Positions 1 to 8,795 are shown, numbered from the stretch's first letter. The stretch is DNA of 64,000 bases from Roseitalea sp. MMSF_3546 (GCF_030732865.1 NZ_JASHKB010000003.1:1-64000); one strand, 5' to 3'. Made by a program: numbers and translations. Notes: a model not told the origin generated them from the sequence alone.

Positions 1-506
1 GAACCCTTGATCACCGGAATGTCGTCGCCGGGGAAGTCGTAGGACGACAGAAGCTCGCGCACCTCCATCTCGACGAGTTCGAGAAGCTCCTCGTCATCGA
101 CCTGGTCGACCTTGTTCAGGAACACCACGATCGCCGGAACGCCGACCTGGCGGGCCAGCAGAATGTGCTCGCGGGTCTGCGGCATCGGGCCGTCGGCGGC
201 CGAAACGACGAGAATCGCGCCGTCCATCTGCGCAGCGCCCGTGATCATGTTCTTGACGTAGTCGGCATGGCCCGGGCAGTCGACATGCGCATAGTGGCGC
301 GCATCGGTCTCGTATTCGACATGCGCCGTCGAGATGGTGATGCCGCGCGCCTTCTCCTCGGGCGCCGCATCGATCTGGTCATAGGCCTGGAAATCGCCGA
401 AGAACTTGGTGATCGCCGCCGTCAGCGACGTCTTGCCATGGTCAACGTGACCGATCGTGCCAATGTTCACGTGCGGCTTGGTGCGCTCAAACTTTGCCTT
501 GGCCAT
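1..506 (-). CDS. tuf: Elongation factor Tu, N-terminal part (runs off window)
   Basis: EF-Tu is the GTPase that delivers aminoacyl-tRNA to the ribosome. Only the first 168 or so codons lie in the window. The reading begins [14 protein letters not shown] and carries the GTPase motifs in order: GHVDHGKT (P-loop, residues 19-26), the switch I ARGITI region, DCPGHADY (G3) and NKVD (G4). The ATG at 504-506 follows an AGGA-like stretch. A tRNA-Gly gene lies 142 bp upstream on the same strand, so the two may be co-transcribed, as tRNA-tuf operons often are. The C-terminal two thirds are outside the window. Confidence 0.97.
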   Translation of the reverse strand, partial: MAKAKFERTKPHVNIGTIGHVDHGKTSLTAAITKFFGDFQAYDQIDAAPEEKARGITISTAHVEYETDARHYAHVDCPGHADYVKNMITGAAQMDGAILVVSAADGPMPQTREHILLARQVGVPAIVVFLNKVDQVDDEELLELVEMEVRELLSSYDFPGDDIPVIKG

Positions 507-648
507 TGATGCGTCCTACTGTTTCAGGAGAGGAAGGGTCGGGTTCGACCGATTATGAGCGCGCGACATAAGCGTTCTGTCCGGCAATCGCAAGTGGCAA
601 GTGCCAGCCATGATGCGGCGGCCGGACGCGGCGCAAGGCGCCCGGATA

Positions 649-722
649 TGGAGCGGGTGAAGGGAATCGAACCCTCGTCTTAAGCTTGGGAAGCTTCTGC
701 TCTACCATTGAGCTACACCCGC
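649..722 (-). tRNA. tRNA-Gly (anticodon CCC)
   Basis: The minus strand folds as a 74-nt cloverleaf with the 3' CCA encoded. The acceptor stem is GCGGGTG/CACCCGC, and the T-arm contains GGTTCGATTCC. The anticodon loop reads TTCCCAA, which places CCC at positions 34-36 with U33 and A37 as expected. The top of the anticodon stem has a G-A mismatch. It sits just upstream of tuf in the same direction. Confidence 0.93.
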
Positions 723-732
723 GCGCGGATCA

Positions 733-760
733 TCATTAGCGGGTGCGGCGCGCGATGCAA
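733..760 (-). promoter_or_regulatory. Candidate sigma-70 promoter for tRNA-Gly(CCC)-tuf
   Basis: Read on the minus strand, TTGCAT (755-760) and TAATGA (733-738) are separated by 16 bp and lie 10 bp upstream of the tRNA 5' end. The match to consensus is modest (3/6 and 4/6), so this is a position-supported guess. Confidence 0.35.
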
Positions 761-818
761 GGCCGGCGAGACGATGACGCGCGTTTGCCTGCCAACCGGC
801 CGGGAAGGACGAGCTCCC

Positions 819-2333
819 ATGTGCGGATTTGTGTGTTTGTGGAATGTCGGCGACGAGGCACTCGCCGGAACGATGATCGCAAGGATCGCCCATCGCGGAC
901 CCGATGCGGTCGAGATCGCCCGGCTGCCCGGCGCACCGGTGGTCATGGCCCATTGCCGGCTATCGATCATCGGCACGCAGGACGGCGCGCAGCCGATCCA
1001 CCAGACCGACGACCTGCTGGTCGTCAATGGCGAGATCTACAATCACGCCGATCTGCGTGCGATCCTGGGCGAGAGCGCGTTCGAGACCGAAAGCGACAGC
1101 GAGACGATCCTGCACCTGTTCCGCTCGGGCGCCTCGCGCTGGATCGCACGGCTCGACGGCATGTTCGCCTTCGTGCTGGCAACGCGCGGCCGCATCATCG
1201 CCGCGCGCGACCCGCTGGGCATCAAGCCGCTTTACATGGCGCGGATCGGCGAAGGACTGGCGTTCGCCTCCGAACTGAAGGCGTTCGACGGCATCGCCGT
1301 CGACGCGGTCGAGGCGATCGGGCCGGGCACGCTGTTCGACAGCCGCGACGGATGGCGCCATTGGTATCGCACGCCGCATGGCGCCGCCGAGATCGACCCC
1401 GATCTCGACATCGAGCGCACCGCGCACGAATTGCGGCTGGTGCTGATCGAGGCGGTCGCCAAATGGATGGTCGCCGATGTCGAGGTCGGCTCGTTCCTTT
1501 CGGGCGGGCTCGACAGCTCGATCATCGCGGCGATCGCGCAGAACGTGCGGCAACAGGCCGGCAAGGGTCCGCTCAAGACCTTCTCGGTGGGCATGGCCGG
1601 CTCGCCCGACCTCATCGCCGCGCGCGCCGTCGCCGAGCATATCGGCTCCGACCACGCCGAATACGCCTTCACCGCCGAAGACGTCGCCGCCAATCTCGGC
1701 CATGTCATCTATCATCTGGAAAGCGCCGACGTCGATCTGGTGCGCAGCGCCATTCCGACCCTGTTCGCTGCGCGGCTTGCCCGCCAGAAGGTCAAGGCGG
1801 TGCTGACCGGCGAAGGGGCGGACGAGCTGTTCGCCGGCTATGCCTATCACCACGGCTATGTGGACGATCCGCGCGCGCTGGCCGACGAACTCACCCGGTC
1901 GCTGGGCACCATGCACAACATCAACCTGCAGCGGGTCGACCGGGTGACCATGGCCGAGGGGCTGGAAGCGCGCACGCCCTTTCTCGATCGCGACTTCATC
2001 GATTTCGCCCAGTCGGTGCCGGCCGCCCTCAAATTGCGGCGCACCGATCCCCGGGCGCGCGAATCGACCGGCGAGACGACGGAGAAATGGATCCTGCGCA
2101 AGGCCTGCGCCGATCTGCTGCCCGCCGAACTGGTATGGCGCAAGAAGGCGCAGTTCGACGAGGGCTCGGGGACCGTCGACGCGCTCGGCCAGGCGCTGCG
2201 TACGCTGACGGGCCAGGGCGCGGTTACGCGCGAGGACGAGGCCCGGCTCTATGAGCGGGTGCTGCGCGAGCGGTTCGTCGATGCCGACCGGATCATCGAC
2301 AATGCCGGGCGGTGGACGGCCGATCGGGTCTAG
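819..2333 (+). CDS. asnB: Asparagine synthase (glutamine-hydrolysing), short form
   Basis: This is an amidotransferase that makes asparagine from aspartate, ATP and glutamine. The start at 819 is chosen because it places the nucleophile Cys2 directly after Met (MCGFVCLW), as in class II glutaminases, and because GGAAGGA precedes it. The N-terminal glutaminase domain covers roughly residues 1-190. The synthetase domain has the PP-loop SGGLDSS near residue 227, GEGADELFAGY and NLQRVDRVTM. At 504 aa it is shorter than most AsnB proteins (about 550-650), so a related specialised amidotransferase is possible. It stands alone, opposite to the tRNA-Gly genes on both sides, and its stop is only 19 bp from the 3' end of tRNA-Gly(TCC). 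Confidence 0.9.
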   Translation: MCGFVCLWNVGDEALAGTMIARIAHRGPDAVEIARLPGAPVVMAHCRLSIIGTQDGAQPIHQTDDLLVVNGEIYNHADLRAILGESAFETESDSETILHLFRSGASRWIARLDGMFAFVLATRGRIIAARDPLGIKPLYMARIGEGLAFASELKAFDGIAVDAVEAIGPGTLFDSRDGWRHWYRTPHGAAEIDPDLDIERTAHELRLVLIEAVAKWMVADVEVGSFLSGGLDSSIIAAIAQNVRQQAGKGPLKTFSVGMAGSPDLIAARAVAEHIGSDHAEYAFTAEDVAANLGHVIYHLESADVDLVRSAIPTLFAARLARQKVKAVLTGEGADELFAGYAYHHGYVDDPRALADELTRSLGTMHNINLQRVDRVTMAEGLEARTPFLDRDFIDFAQSVPAALKLRRTDPRARESTGETTEKWILRKACADLLPAELVWRKKAQFDEGSGTVDALGQALRTLTGQGAVTREDEARLYERVLRERFVDADRIIDNAGRWTADRV

Positions 2334-2352
2334 ATGCGAGCTTTCAGGAGGC

Positions 2353-2426
2353 TGGAGCGGGTAGCGGGAATCGAACCCGCATATTCAGCTTGGAAGGCTG
2401 CTGCTCTACCATTGAGCTATACCCGC
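2353..2426 (-). tRNA. tRNA-Gly (anticodon TCC)
   Basis: A 74-nt cloverleaf with encoded CCA. The acceptor stem is GCGGGTA/TACCCGC. The anticodon stem CAGC/GCTG carries the loop CTTCCAA, giving TCC at 34-36. It lies 40 bp downstream of tRNA-Tyr and is probably cut from the same transcript. Confidence 0.95.
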
Positions 2427-2466
2427 GACGGCGCCGATGGCGCGCTGTGCGAAGCCGGTTCGCCGA

Positions 2467-2551
2467 TGGTGGAGGAGGCTGGATTCGAACCAGCGTAGGC
2501 ATAGCCAACGGATTTACAGTCCGTCTCCTTTAACCACTCGGACACTCCTCC
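2467..2551 (-). tRNA. tRNA-Tyr (anticodon GTA)
   Basis: An 85-nt class II tRNA with a long variable arm and encoded CCA. The acceptor stem is GGAGGAG/CTCCTCC and the anticodon loop contains CTGTAAA, giving GTA. It is the first gene of a tRNA-Tyr to tRNA-Gly(TCC) unit. Confidence 0.96.
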
Positions 2552-2595
2552 ATGCGGCGAATGCCGGTGCGCGGCGCCTTCCTGCGCCGCGCCGC

Positions 2596-2624
2596 CTTAT
2601 GCGGCGGCGAAAATGCCCTGTCAA
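2596..2624 (-). promoter_or_regulatory. Sigma-70 promoter of the tRNA-Tyr/tRNA-Gly(TCC) unit
   Basis: On the minus strand a perfect TTGACA (2619-2624) is followed after 17 bp by CATAAG (2596-2601, 4/6). Start of transcription would fall near 2589, about 38 bp before tRNA-Tyr. A GC-rich segment follows the -10, typical of stringently controlled stable-RNA promoters. Confidence 0.65.
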
Positions 2625-2716
2625 CATCGGCCAGGGCGTCACCGATAATATGGGGGCCAATTCGGTTTTCGCAATCGGCCATTTGCCGAGCAATGCAGAC
2701 CGGCTATAGCGAGCCG

Positions 2717-3550
2717 ATGAGCGATCCGACCGGCAAGCGCACGCGCAAGGACAGCCATTACGCGCGCCTGCGCCGCGACCACCGCGCCCGCAAGGCCGCG
2801 GGCGGGGCGCCGCCGTCGCAGGGTCCGCCCGAGGGCCAGGTCCTCCTTTACGGGCTGCACACCGTGCGTGCGGCGCTCGACAACCGTGCGCGCGTGATCC
2901 ACGACATGCTTGTCACCGAAAACGCCGCCGCCCGGCTCGGTTTGCCCGATCCGGACGCCCTGCCCTTTGCGGTCGAGACCGTTCATCCGCGCCGCATCGA
3001 TGCGCTGCTCGGCGGCGAGGCGGTGCATCAGGGCGTGGTCCTTCGCGCCGATGCGCTCGCGCCCAGGACCCTTGCCGATCTCACCGATGCCCGGCTCGTC
3101 ATCGTGCTCGACCAGGTCACCGATCCGCACAATGTCGGCGCGCTGATGCGCTCGGGCGTGGCCATGGGTGCCGATGCGCTGGTCACCACCGCCCGACACA
3201 GCCCGGCCGAATCGGGCGTGCTGGCCAAGGCCGCATCGGGCGCGCTCGAACATCTGCCGATCGTGCATGTGCGCAATCTGGCCAACGCGCTCACGCAGAT
3301 GGCCGAACGCGGCTTTCAGACGGTCGGGCTCGATTCGCAGGGCCCGCAAACGCTCGAGGAGACGCTGCGCGCAGGCCGAATCGCGCTGGTGCTGGGCGCC
3401 GAGGGCAAGGGCCTGCGCCACAAGACCCGCCAGAGCGTGACCGACCTGGCCAGGCTCGACATACCCGGCCCGATCAAATCGCTCAATGTTTCCAATGCCG
3501 CCGTGCTGTCGCTCTATATCGCGCACCGGCATGTTGGGGACGCCCGGTGA
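2717..3550 (+). CDS. rlmB: 23S rRNA 2'-O-ribose methyltransferase (TrmH/SpoU family)
   Basis: A SPOUT-class SAM methyltransferase, most likely methylating G2251 of 23S rRNA. The start at 2717 gives MSDPTGKRTRKDSHYARLRRDH, a basic low-complexity lead of about 45 residues. An L30e-like RNA-binding domain follows (YGLHTVRAAL onwards). The C-terminal SpoU domain shows VLDQVTDPHNVGALMR, VLGAEGKGLR and IKSLNVSNAAVLSLY, which form the trefoil-knot cofactor site. The length (277 aa) is slightly above E. coli RlmB because of the basic lead. TrmH-type tRNA methylation is the alternative. In-frame upstream codons back to 2552 overlap the tRNA promoter and are unlikely to be coding. Confidence 0.9.
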   Translation: MSDPTGKRTRKDSHYARLRRDHRARKAAGGAPPSQGPPEGQVLLYGLHTVRAALDNRARVIHDMLVTENAAARLGLPDPDALPFAVETVHPRRIDALLGGEAVHQGVVLRADALAPRTLADLTDARLVIVLDQVTDPHNVGALMRSGVAMGADALVTTARHSPAESGVLAKAASGALEHLPIVHVRNLANALTQMAERGFQTVGLDSQGPQTLEETLRAGRIALVLGAEGKGLRHKTRQSVTDLARLDIPGPIKSLNVSNAAVLSLYIAHRHVGDAR

Positions 3551-3729
3551 TGCCGGTTTGACGGGCGCGGCGGGGCACAGCACAATGACCCAGACGGGAA
3601 CGGCGACAGGACCACACGCCCGGGCGGCGCGCTTGCGGCCGGACGCAATTTGGCCTTGATTGGCCGGCAGTGGCGAGCGCGCCTCGCGCAATACTCCCGG
3701 CGGCATCGCAAAATTCATACGGGGACGAC

Positions 3730-4383
3730 ATGAACGTCAAGACCATCACCGCACTGGCCGCAACGGTCGCGTTCACGGCCGCGTGCACCACCATCGACCC
3801 GTTCACGGGTCAGCCGCAGGTCTCGCGCACGGCGGGCGGTGCGGCCATCGGCGCCGGCGTGGGCGCCGGCCTTGGCCTTCTCGCCGGCGGCGACGACCGC
3901 CGCAACGCGCTGATCGGTGCCGGCATCGGCGCGCTGGCGGGCGGTGCCATCGGCAACTACATGGATCAGCAGCAGGCGGCATTGCGCGCCCAGCTCGAGG
4001 GCACGGGCGTCTCGGTGACGCGCGTGGGCAACAACATCATCCTGAACATGCCCTCGAACATCACCTTCGCCACCGATCAGGACCAGGTGATCCCGGCCTT
4101 CTTCCCCACGCTCGATTCGGTGGCCATCGTGCTGCAGCGGTTCAACCAGACGCTGATCGACGTCTATGGGCATACCGATTCGACCGGTTCGCAGGAATAC
4201 AATCAGGCGCTGTCGCAGCGGCGCGCCAGGGCGGTCGCCGACTACCTGGCCGGGCGCGGCGTCAACCGGCAGCGCATGGCGGTGATCGGCTTCGGCGAAA
4301 GCCGGCCGGTGGCCGACAACGCGACCGAGGCGGGCCGGGCCCAGAACCGGCGCGTGGAAATCCAGATCGTGCCGCTGAGCTGA
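3730..4383 (+). CDS. OmpA-family peptidoglycan-associated lipoprotein (YiaD-like)
   Basis: An outer-membrane lipoprotein that probably ties the envelope to peptidoglycan. The 217-aa product starts with a lipoprotein signal ending in the lipobox TAAC (Cys19). Two Gly/Ala-rich glycine-zipper hydrophobic segments follow (about residues 36-80), typical of YiaD-like proteins. The C-terminal OmpA domain (about 110-217) contains YGHTDSTGS and NQALSQRRARAVADYL with the Asp and Arg that bind diaminopimelate. The start follows GGGGACGAC. The gene is monocistronic, between rlmB and tRNA-Thr. Confidence 0.9.
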   Translation: MNVKTITALAATVAFTAACTTIDPFTGQPQVSRTAGGAAIGAGVGAGLGLLAGGDDRRNALIGAGIGALAGGAIGNYMDQQQAALRAQLEGTGVSVTRVGNNIILNMPSNITFATDQDQVIPAFFPTLDSVAIVLQRFNQTLIDVYGHTDSTGSQEYNQALSQRRARAVADYLAGRGVNRQRMAVIGFGESRPVADNATEAGRAQNRRVEIQIVPLS

Positions 4384-4499
4384 GCGGCACCGAGATCGGG
4401 CGCCGCCTCCTTGCGGCGCTGCCGCCTGTCCGCGAAGGGGCCCGGATAGCGGCCCGTTCCGCACCATGTGAACCGCACCGGTCGGGCGTGACGGCGAAT

Positions 4500-4527
4500 G
4501 TGACTTTACACGTGCCGCCGCTATGAT
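4500..4527 (+). promoter_or_regulatory. Candidate sigma-70 promoter of tRNA-Thr
   Basis: GTGACT (4500-4505) and TATGAT (4522-4527, 5/6) are spaced by 16 bp, with the -10 ending 18 bp before the tRNA-Thr 5' end. The spacing and location fit a tRNA promoter. Confidence 0.5.
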
Positions 4528-4545
4528 AATCCCGAGACGGGACAA

Positions 4546-4621
4546 GCCCCTATAGCTCAGTTGGTAGAGCAACTGATTTGTAATCAGTAGGTCCGCGGTT
4601 CGAGTCCGTGTGGGGGCACCA
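4546..4621 (+). tRNA. tRNA-Thr (anticodon TGT)
   Basis: A 76-nt cloverleaf with encoded CCA. The acceptor stem is GCCCCTA/TGGGGGC, the D-arm reads GCTCAGTTGGTAGAGC, the anticodon stem is CTGAT/ATCAG with loop TTGTA giving TGT, and the T-arm contains GGTTCGAGTCC. Confidence 0.97.
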
Positions 4622-4714
4622 CAACCATGCCGGCGGCGGCCGCCGCGATGAACCTGCCATCGGATGCCAGGGTCGGCCGCCCTCGAAACGAGGGCCGATG
4701 CGGCGAAGCGACAG

Positions 4715-5479
4715 ATGACAACCGCCCTCGCCTTCCTGTCCTCGGGCACGCCGGACGCCGACGAGTCGGCGCGTCTGCTCGCGGCAATCTACGGCCAGTG
4801 CGCGATCGAGCAGGCCGACGTGATCGTGCCGCTTGGCGGCGACGGCTTCATGCTGCAGACCATTCACCGGTTCATGAGTTCGGGCAAGCGCATCTACGGG
4901 ATGAACCGCGGCTCGGTCGGCTTTCTGATGAACGATTATCGCGAGCAGGATCTGCACGCGCGCATCGCGGCGGCCGAAGCCGAATCCATCCATCCGCTGC
5001 GCATGGTCGCCCGGGACGCCGAAGGCACCGCTCACGAAGCGCTGGCGATCAACGAGGTATCGCTGTTCCGCCAGTCCTACCAGGCGGCCAAGCTGCGCAT
5101 TTCGGTGGACGGCCATGTCCGCATCGACGAGTTGGTCTGCGACGGCGTGATGGTGGCGACCCCGGCCGGTTCGACGGCCTACAACCTGTCGGCCCACGGG
5201 CCGATCATCCCGATCGACGCGCCTTTGCTGGCGTTGACGCCGGTCAGTGCCTTTCGCCCGCGGCGCTGGCGCGGAGCGCTGCTGCCCAACCGGGTGACGG
5301 TGGACATCACCGTGCTGGAACCGGGCAAGCGCCCGGTCAACGCGGTCGCCGACCACAACGAGGTCAAGTCGGTGCGCCATGTGTGCGTGCGCGAAGAGCG
5401 CGCGGTGACCGCGACGATTCTGTTCGATGCCAGCCATTCGTGGGACGAACGCATTCTCGCCGAGCAATTCCGCTACTGA
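4715..5479 (+). CDS. nadK: NAD kinase
   Basis: Phosphorylates NAD to NADP with ATP in the cytoplasm. The 254-aa protein has the NAD-kinase GGDG motif (PLGGDGFML, about residues 45-53), the NE-containing strand AINEVSLFR, and the [13 protein letters not shown] loop that binds NAD. Length matches the compact proteobacterial type. The ATG at 4715 starts [18 protein letters not shown], as in rhizobial homologues. An in-frame upstream extension to 4664 is possible but would begin only 43 bp after the tRNA. Confidence 0.95.
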   Translation: MTTALAFLSSGTPDADESARLLAAIYGQCAIEQADVIVPLGGDGFMLQTIHRFMSSGKRIYGMNRGSVGFLMNDYREQDLHARIAAAEAESIHPLRMVARDAEGTAHEALAINEVSLFRQSYQAAKLRISVDGHVRIDELVCDGVMVATPAGSTAYNLSAHGPIIPIDAPLLALTPVSAFRPRRWRGALLPNRVTVDITVLEPGKRPVNAVADHNEVKSVRHVCVREERAVTATILFDASHSWDERILAEQFRY

Positions 5480-5482
5480 CAA

Positions 5483-5516
5483 CGAATAAAGGCCGGCGGC
5501 CCAGGGACCACCGGCC
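5483..5516. terminator. Hairpin between convergent nadK and the fasciclin gene
   Basis: GGCCGG (5491-5496) and CCGGCC (5511-5516) form a GC-rich stem. Read on the minus strand it is followed by TTTATT, so it mainly fits termination of the fasciclin gene. There is no T-run for the plus-strand transcript. Confidence 0.5.
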
Positions 5517-5553
5517 ATGCGCGCCCCGGCGGAGCGCTTCCGTCATGCGACGA

Positions 5554-6048
5554 TTACATCGTGCCTTCGGGCATGAGCACGGAGTCGATGACGTGGATGA
5601 CGCCATTGGAGGCCTCGATGTCCGCCGTGACGATATTGGCATCGTTGACCATCGCGCCGTCGTCGAGGCTGATCGTGATGGTCGAGCCCTCCACGGTCTC
5701 GGCGGTCATGCCGTCTTCCAGATCGGAGGACATCACCTTGCCGGGCACCACGTGGTAGGTCAGGATCGAGGTGAGTTGATCGCTGTTCTCTTCCATCAGA
5801 AGGCTGTCGACGGTGCCGTCGGGAAGCGCCTCGAAGGCCGCGTCGGTCGGCGCGAAGACCGTGAACGGGCCGTCGCCCTTGAGCGTGTCGACGAGACCGG
5901 CTGCCTGGACGGCAGCGACGAGGGTCTCGAAGTCGTCATTGCCGGCGGCGGTGTCGACGATGTCCTTCATGTGGCCGTCGGCGAGCGCGGCGCCGGTCAT
6001 GAAGCCAGCGGTGGCGACCGCTGCGATCGTCGTCTTGATGAAATTCAT
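5554..6048 (-). CDS. Secreted fasciclin (FAS1) domain protein
   Basis: A 164-aa exported protein, probably periplasmic or surface adhesive. A clear signal peptide ([20 protein letters not shown], cleavage near ALA-DG, residues 21-25) is followed by one FAS1 domain. The conserved boxes are visible: the H1 region [14 protein letters not shown] and the H2 region YHVVPG, followed by [13 protein letters not shown] at the C-terminus. One FAS1 domain and little else is the usual size for this bacterial group. It is divergent from the DEAD-box gene, with a shared upstream region of about 270 bp. Confidence 0.93.
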   Translation of the reverse strand: MNFIKTTIAAVATAGFMTGAALADGHMKDIVDTAAGNDDFETLVAAVQAAGLVDTLKGDGPFTVFAPTDAAFEALPDGTVDSLLMEENSDQLTSILTYHVVPGKVMSSDLEDGMTAETVEGSTITISLDDGAMVNDANIVTADIEASNGVIHVIDSVLMPEGTM

Positions 6049-6231
6049 GAGTAGAACTCCCTGTGAGGAAAATGGGATGTGTCTGCGATGCTCGCGGCAT
6101 CGAAAGGCATTACGCGTCTGGGGGCGATCGGTTTTCGCGGAACGCCGCGAAGAAGGCCGCCGGTCTTTTCCGCCACAGGGCTTTAAAGCCACAATTGGTG
6201 ACACAAGCGGTCGGGTCATTGCGGGCGGTTG

Positions 6232-6260
6232 TTGACAAGCGGCCGCTTTTTTCCTAGGCG
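6232..6260 (+). promoter_or_regulatory. Sigma-70 promoter of the DEAD-box helicase gene
   Basis: A perfect TTGACA (6232-6237) and TAGGCG (6255-6260) are spaced by 17 bp. Transcription would begin near 6267. This excludes the upstream in-frame TTG at 6229 as a start codon and supports the TTG at 6322. Confidence 0.6.
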
Positions 6261-6321
6261 CGGGCCAAAGCGCCGCCCGTACGGGGCGCAGCGCGTACGC
6301 CAAAACCCAACGGACACACGC

Positions 6322-7722
6322 TTGGTATCCTTTGCCGAACTTCCCTTGTCGCCGAAGGTGATCAAGGCCGTCGAAGACGCCGGTTACACGGTGCCGACGC
6401 CCATTCAGGAACAGGCCATTCCCCATGTCGTTGCCGGCAAGGACGTGCTTGGCATCGCACAGACGGGAACGGGCAAGACGGCCTCCTTCGTTCTGCCGAT
6501 GATCACGCGGCTCGAAAAGGGCCGCGCACGGGCGCGCATGCCGCGCACGCTGATCCTGGAGCCGACGCGCGAGCTCGCCGCCCAGGTCGACGAGAACTTC
6601 CAGAAATATGGCAGGCACCACAAGCTGTCGGTCGCATTGCTGATCGGCGGCGTCTCGTTCGAGGACCAGGATCGCAAGCTGGAGCGCGGCGCCGACGTGC
6701 TGATTGCGACGCCGGGCCGGCTGCTCGACCATTCCGAGCGCGGCAAGCTCCTGCTCAATGGCGTCGACATTTTGGTCATCGACGAAGCCGACCGCATGCT
6801 CGACATGGGTTTCATTCCCGATATCGAGCGCATCGCCTCGCTGATCCCGTTCACGCGCCAGACGCTGTTCTTTTCGGCGACCATGCCGCCGGAGATCGCC
6901 CGGCTCGCCGACCAGTTCCTGTCGGCGCCGGTGCGCATCGAGGTGGCCAAGGCGGCGACCACGGCGGCCACCGTCGAGCAGAAGGTGCTCAAGACCGGCC
7001 CGAAGGACTACGACAAGCGTGCCGCGCTTCGGGCGCTGCTGCAGTCGCAGGACGATCTGAAGAACGGCATCATCTTCTGCAATCGCAAGCGTGACGTGGC
7101 AACCTTGTTCCGGTCGCTCGAAAAGCACGGCTTTTCGGTCGGCGCGCTGCATGGCGACATGGACCAGCATTCGCGCACCCAGATGCTGGAAGGGTTCCGC
7201 AAGAACAAGATCCAGTTGCTCGTTGCCTCCGATGTCGCCGCGCGGGGCCTGGACATCCCCGATGTCAGCCACGTGTTCAATTTCGACGTGCCGATCCACG
7301 CCGAGGACTATGTGCACCGCATCGGCCGCACCGGCCGCGCGGGGCGCACGGGCAAGGCGTTCACACTGTTCGACAAGAGCACCGCGAAATATCTCGAGGC
7401 GGTCGAAAAGCTGATCGACAAGCAGTTGCCGCATGTCGAAGGCGTCGAGATCGAGGGCGAGGCGGACACCGGCGGCGGCGCGGGCGAGGAACGCAAGACG
7501 CGGCGCGACCGGATCCGCCAGGACAATGCCAAGCGCGCCGAAAAGGGCGGCCCGCCGCCCAGAGAAGATGGCGCGCCCGAATCGTCGCCGACGGAAAGAA
7601 ACGGGTCCGACGAGCACAAGCCGCGCCAGAGCCGCGGCCGCGGTGGCCGGCGCAAACGCGACGAGGACACGCCGGTGGGCTTTGGCGAGGACATCCCCGC
7701 ATTCATGATGAACGGCCGGTAA
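6322..7722 (+). CDS. DEAD-box ATP-dependent RNA helicase
   Basis: Unwinds structured RNA, likely in ribosome assembly or RNA decay (RhlE-like). All helicase motifs are present in order: TPIQEQAI (Q motif), AQTGTGKT (I), PTRELAAQ (Ia), DEAD (II), FSATM (III), ARGLDIP (V) and [10 protein letters not shown] (VI). The last 100 residues are a charged, basic, low-complexity tail rich in Arg/Lys/Gly, as in RhlE-type proteins. The start is a TTG ([10 protein letters not shown]), chosen because a promoter overlaps the only upstream alternative. No strong Shine-Dalgarno is visible, so the exact start is uncertain. Confidence 0.93.
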   Translation: MVSFAELPLSPKVIKAVEDAGYTVPTPIQEQAIPHVVAGKDVLGIAQTGTGKTASFVLPMITRLEKGRARARMPRTLILEPTRELAAQVDENFQKYGRHHKLSVALLIGGVSFEDQDRKLERGADVLIATPGRLLDHSERGKLLLNGVDILVIDEADRMLDMGFIPDIERIASLIPFTRQTLFFSATMPPEIARLADQFLSAPVRIEVAKAATTAATVEQKVLKTGPKDYDKRAALRALLQSQDDLKNGIIFCNRKRDVATLFRSLEKHGFSVGALHGDMDQHSRTQMLEGFRKNKIQLLVASDVAARGLDIPDVSHVFNFDVPIHAEDYVHRIGRTGRAGRTGKAFTLFDKSTAKYLEAVEKLIDKQLPHVEGVEIEGEADTGGGAGEERKTRRDRIRQDNAKRAEKGGPPPREDGAPESSPTERNGSDEHKPRQSRGRGGRRKRDEDTPVGFGEDIPAFMMNGR

Positions 7723-7764
7723 GCCGTACGACCGTCTCAAGGGACGGCGCGCCCGCGCCGGGAC

Positions 7765-8100
7765 CTATCCCGCGCTTGCCGGCTGCGCGCGCTCGGCGGT
7801 TTCCATTGCAAGTCTTGCCCAGGGCGCCATCGCTTCGGGGCTGTCGAGCGCCTCGTCGGGCACCTGCCAATAGGGCATCGAGGAGTGCCGGCCCGTCCTG
7901 GGTGTGGTGTAGGTCCAGCGCGTCATGCCGGCGGCCTCGTATCGCGGCGCGGAGACATCGTCGCCCTTGACGTGGAGCGCGCCGTCGACGACCACCGCGC
8001 AGATGCCGGCCGGGCAATAGATCCCCTGGCCGCCGAACATGCGTCGGACCGTCACCGGGCAGACCGGGGCGAACAACTCGATCAGGAAAGCGTCATCCAT
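7765..8100 (-). CDS. TfoX N-terminal domain protein
   Basis: A 111-aa protein consisting of just the TfoX/Sxy N-terminal domain. Visible signatures are FAPVCPVTVRRMFGGQGIYC and the later WTYTTPRTGR and SMPYWQVPDEAL. In gammaproteobacteria TfoX acts with CRP in competence. The role of this stand-alone domain in alphaproteobacteria is unknown. The ATG at 8100 is chosen; a TTG at 8127 would add nine residues. It follows a 58-aa small gene by about 40 bp, and the two could be one transcript. Confidence 0.85.
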   Translation of the reverse strand: MDDAFLIELFAPVCPVTVRRMFGGQGIYCPAGICAVVVDGALHVKGDDVSAPRYEAAGMTRWTYTTPRTGRHSSMPYWQVPDEALDSPEAMAPWARLAMETAERAQPASAG

Positions 8101-8139
8101 GCCGTCATGGCCGCCGGCAAACGCCAAGCGGCGGCGATT

Positions 8140-8316
8140 TCACATCTTGTCGATGCCATACCACACGATGCTGGCCAGCACAGCAGCAAGCTGGATCGCA
8201 AACATGTGACGGACCATGAAACCGCCGACGCGCCCGGCGATCGTGCCGGTGAGGCTGGCCGCGGCCAGGGAAGGAATTTCGGTCCGGGAGAAGCCTGTGG
8301 CCTGAAGCGTTGTCAT
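8140..8316 (-). CDS. Small membrane-associated protein, 58 aa
   Basis: Not recognised as a named family. The product begins MTTLQATGFSRTEIPSLA and has one hydrophobic C-terminal segment (roughly residues 38-54, FAIQLAAVLASIVWYGI). GGAG lies eight bases before the ATG at 8316. A perfect 7-bp inverted repeat, TCCTGTC/GACAGGA (8326-8345), lies in its leader and could be a hairpin or operator. The coding potential rests on the ribosome-binding site and the clean membrane segment. Confidence 0.55.
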   Translation of the reverse strand: MTTLQATGFSRTEIPSLAAASLTGTIAGRVGGFMVRHMFAIQLAAVLASIVWYGIDKM

Positions 8317-8411
8317 GTCTGCGTCTCCTGTCGTTGTTGACAGGATCAAAGCAGATGGCGCGCAGTGGCGATGTGCGGATCGTCACAGGGCGCTCGACCC
8401 CGGCCGCCCGG

Positions 8412-8795
8412 TCAGAGTTCGCCGCGCGCTTCGGCCAGTTCCTTCAGATCGGCGGGCTTGAGTTCGACCGACTCGCCGCAGCCGCAGGCCGAGGACTGGT
8501 TGGGATTGTTGAACACGAACCCCGTGCGCAGCTTGGTGACCTCGAAATCCATCTGTGTGCCCAGAAGGTACAGCATGGCCGCCGGGTCGACCCAGACATG
8601 GGCGCCGGCATGATTGATGTGGTCGTCCTTCGGATCGGGCTCGGTGACCAGGTCGACCGTGTATTCCATGCCCGCGCAGCCGCCCTTCTTGATGCCGACG
8701 CGCACGCCCTGCGCGCCCTGGTCGGCACGCGAGGTGACGATTTCCCTGACGCGGTCGGCGGCCGCATCGGTCATGGTCATGATGGCAAAGGCCAT
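8412..8795 (-). CDS. sufA: Fe-S cluster assembly scaffold/carrier, SufA/IscA type
   Basis: An A-type carrier that accepts Fe-S clusters from SufBCD and passes them to apoproteins. The 127-aa HesB-like domain has the three invariant cysteines: one in KKGGCAGMEY and two in the C-terminal SACGCGES. It is the last gene of the suf cluster and is separated from sufT by a 154-bp palindromic repeat, so it could be expressed partly independently. Confidence 0.95.
   Translation of the reverse strand: MAFAIMTMTDAAADRVREIVTSRADQGAQGVRVGIKKGGCAGMEYTVDLVTEPDPKDDHINHAGAHVWVDPAAMLYLLGTQMDFEVTKLRTGFVFNNPNQSSACGCGESVELKPADLKELAEARGEL

Noticed and set aside
2552-2716. Upstream extension of rlmB
   Set aside because: It would begin in the tRNA-Tyr promoter region and adds no conserved residues. 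The ATG at 2717 is more likely.
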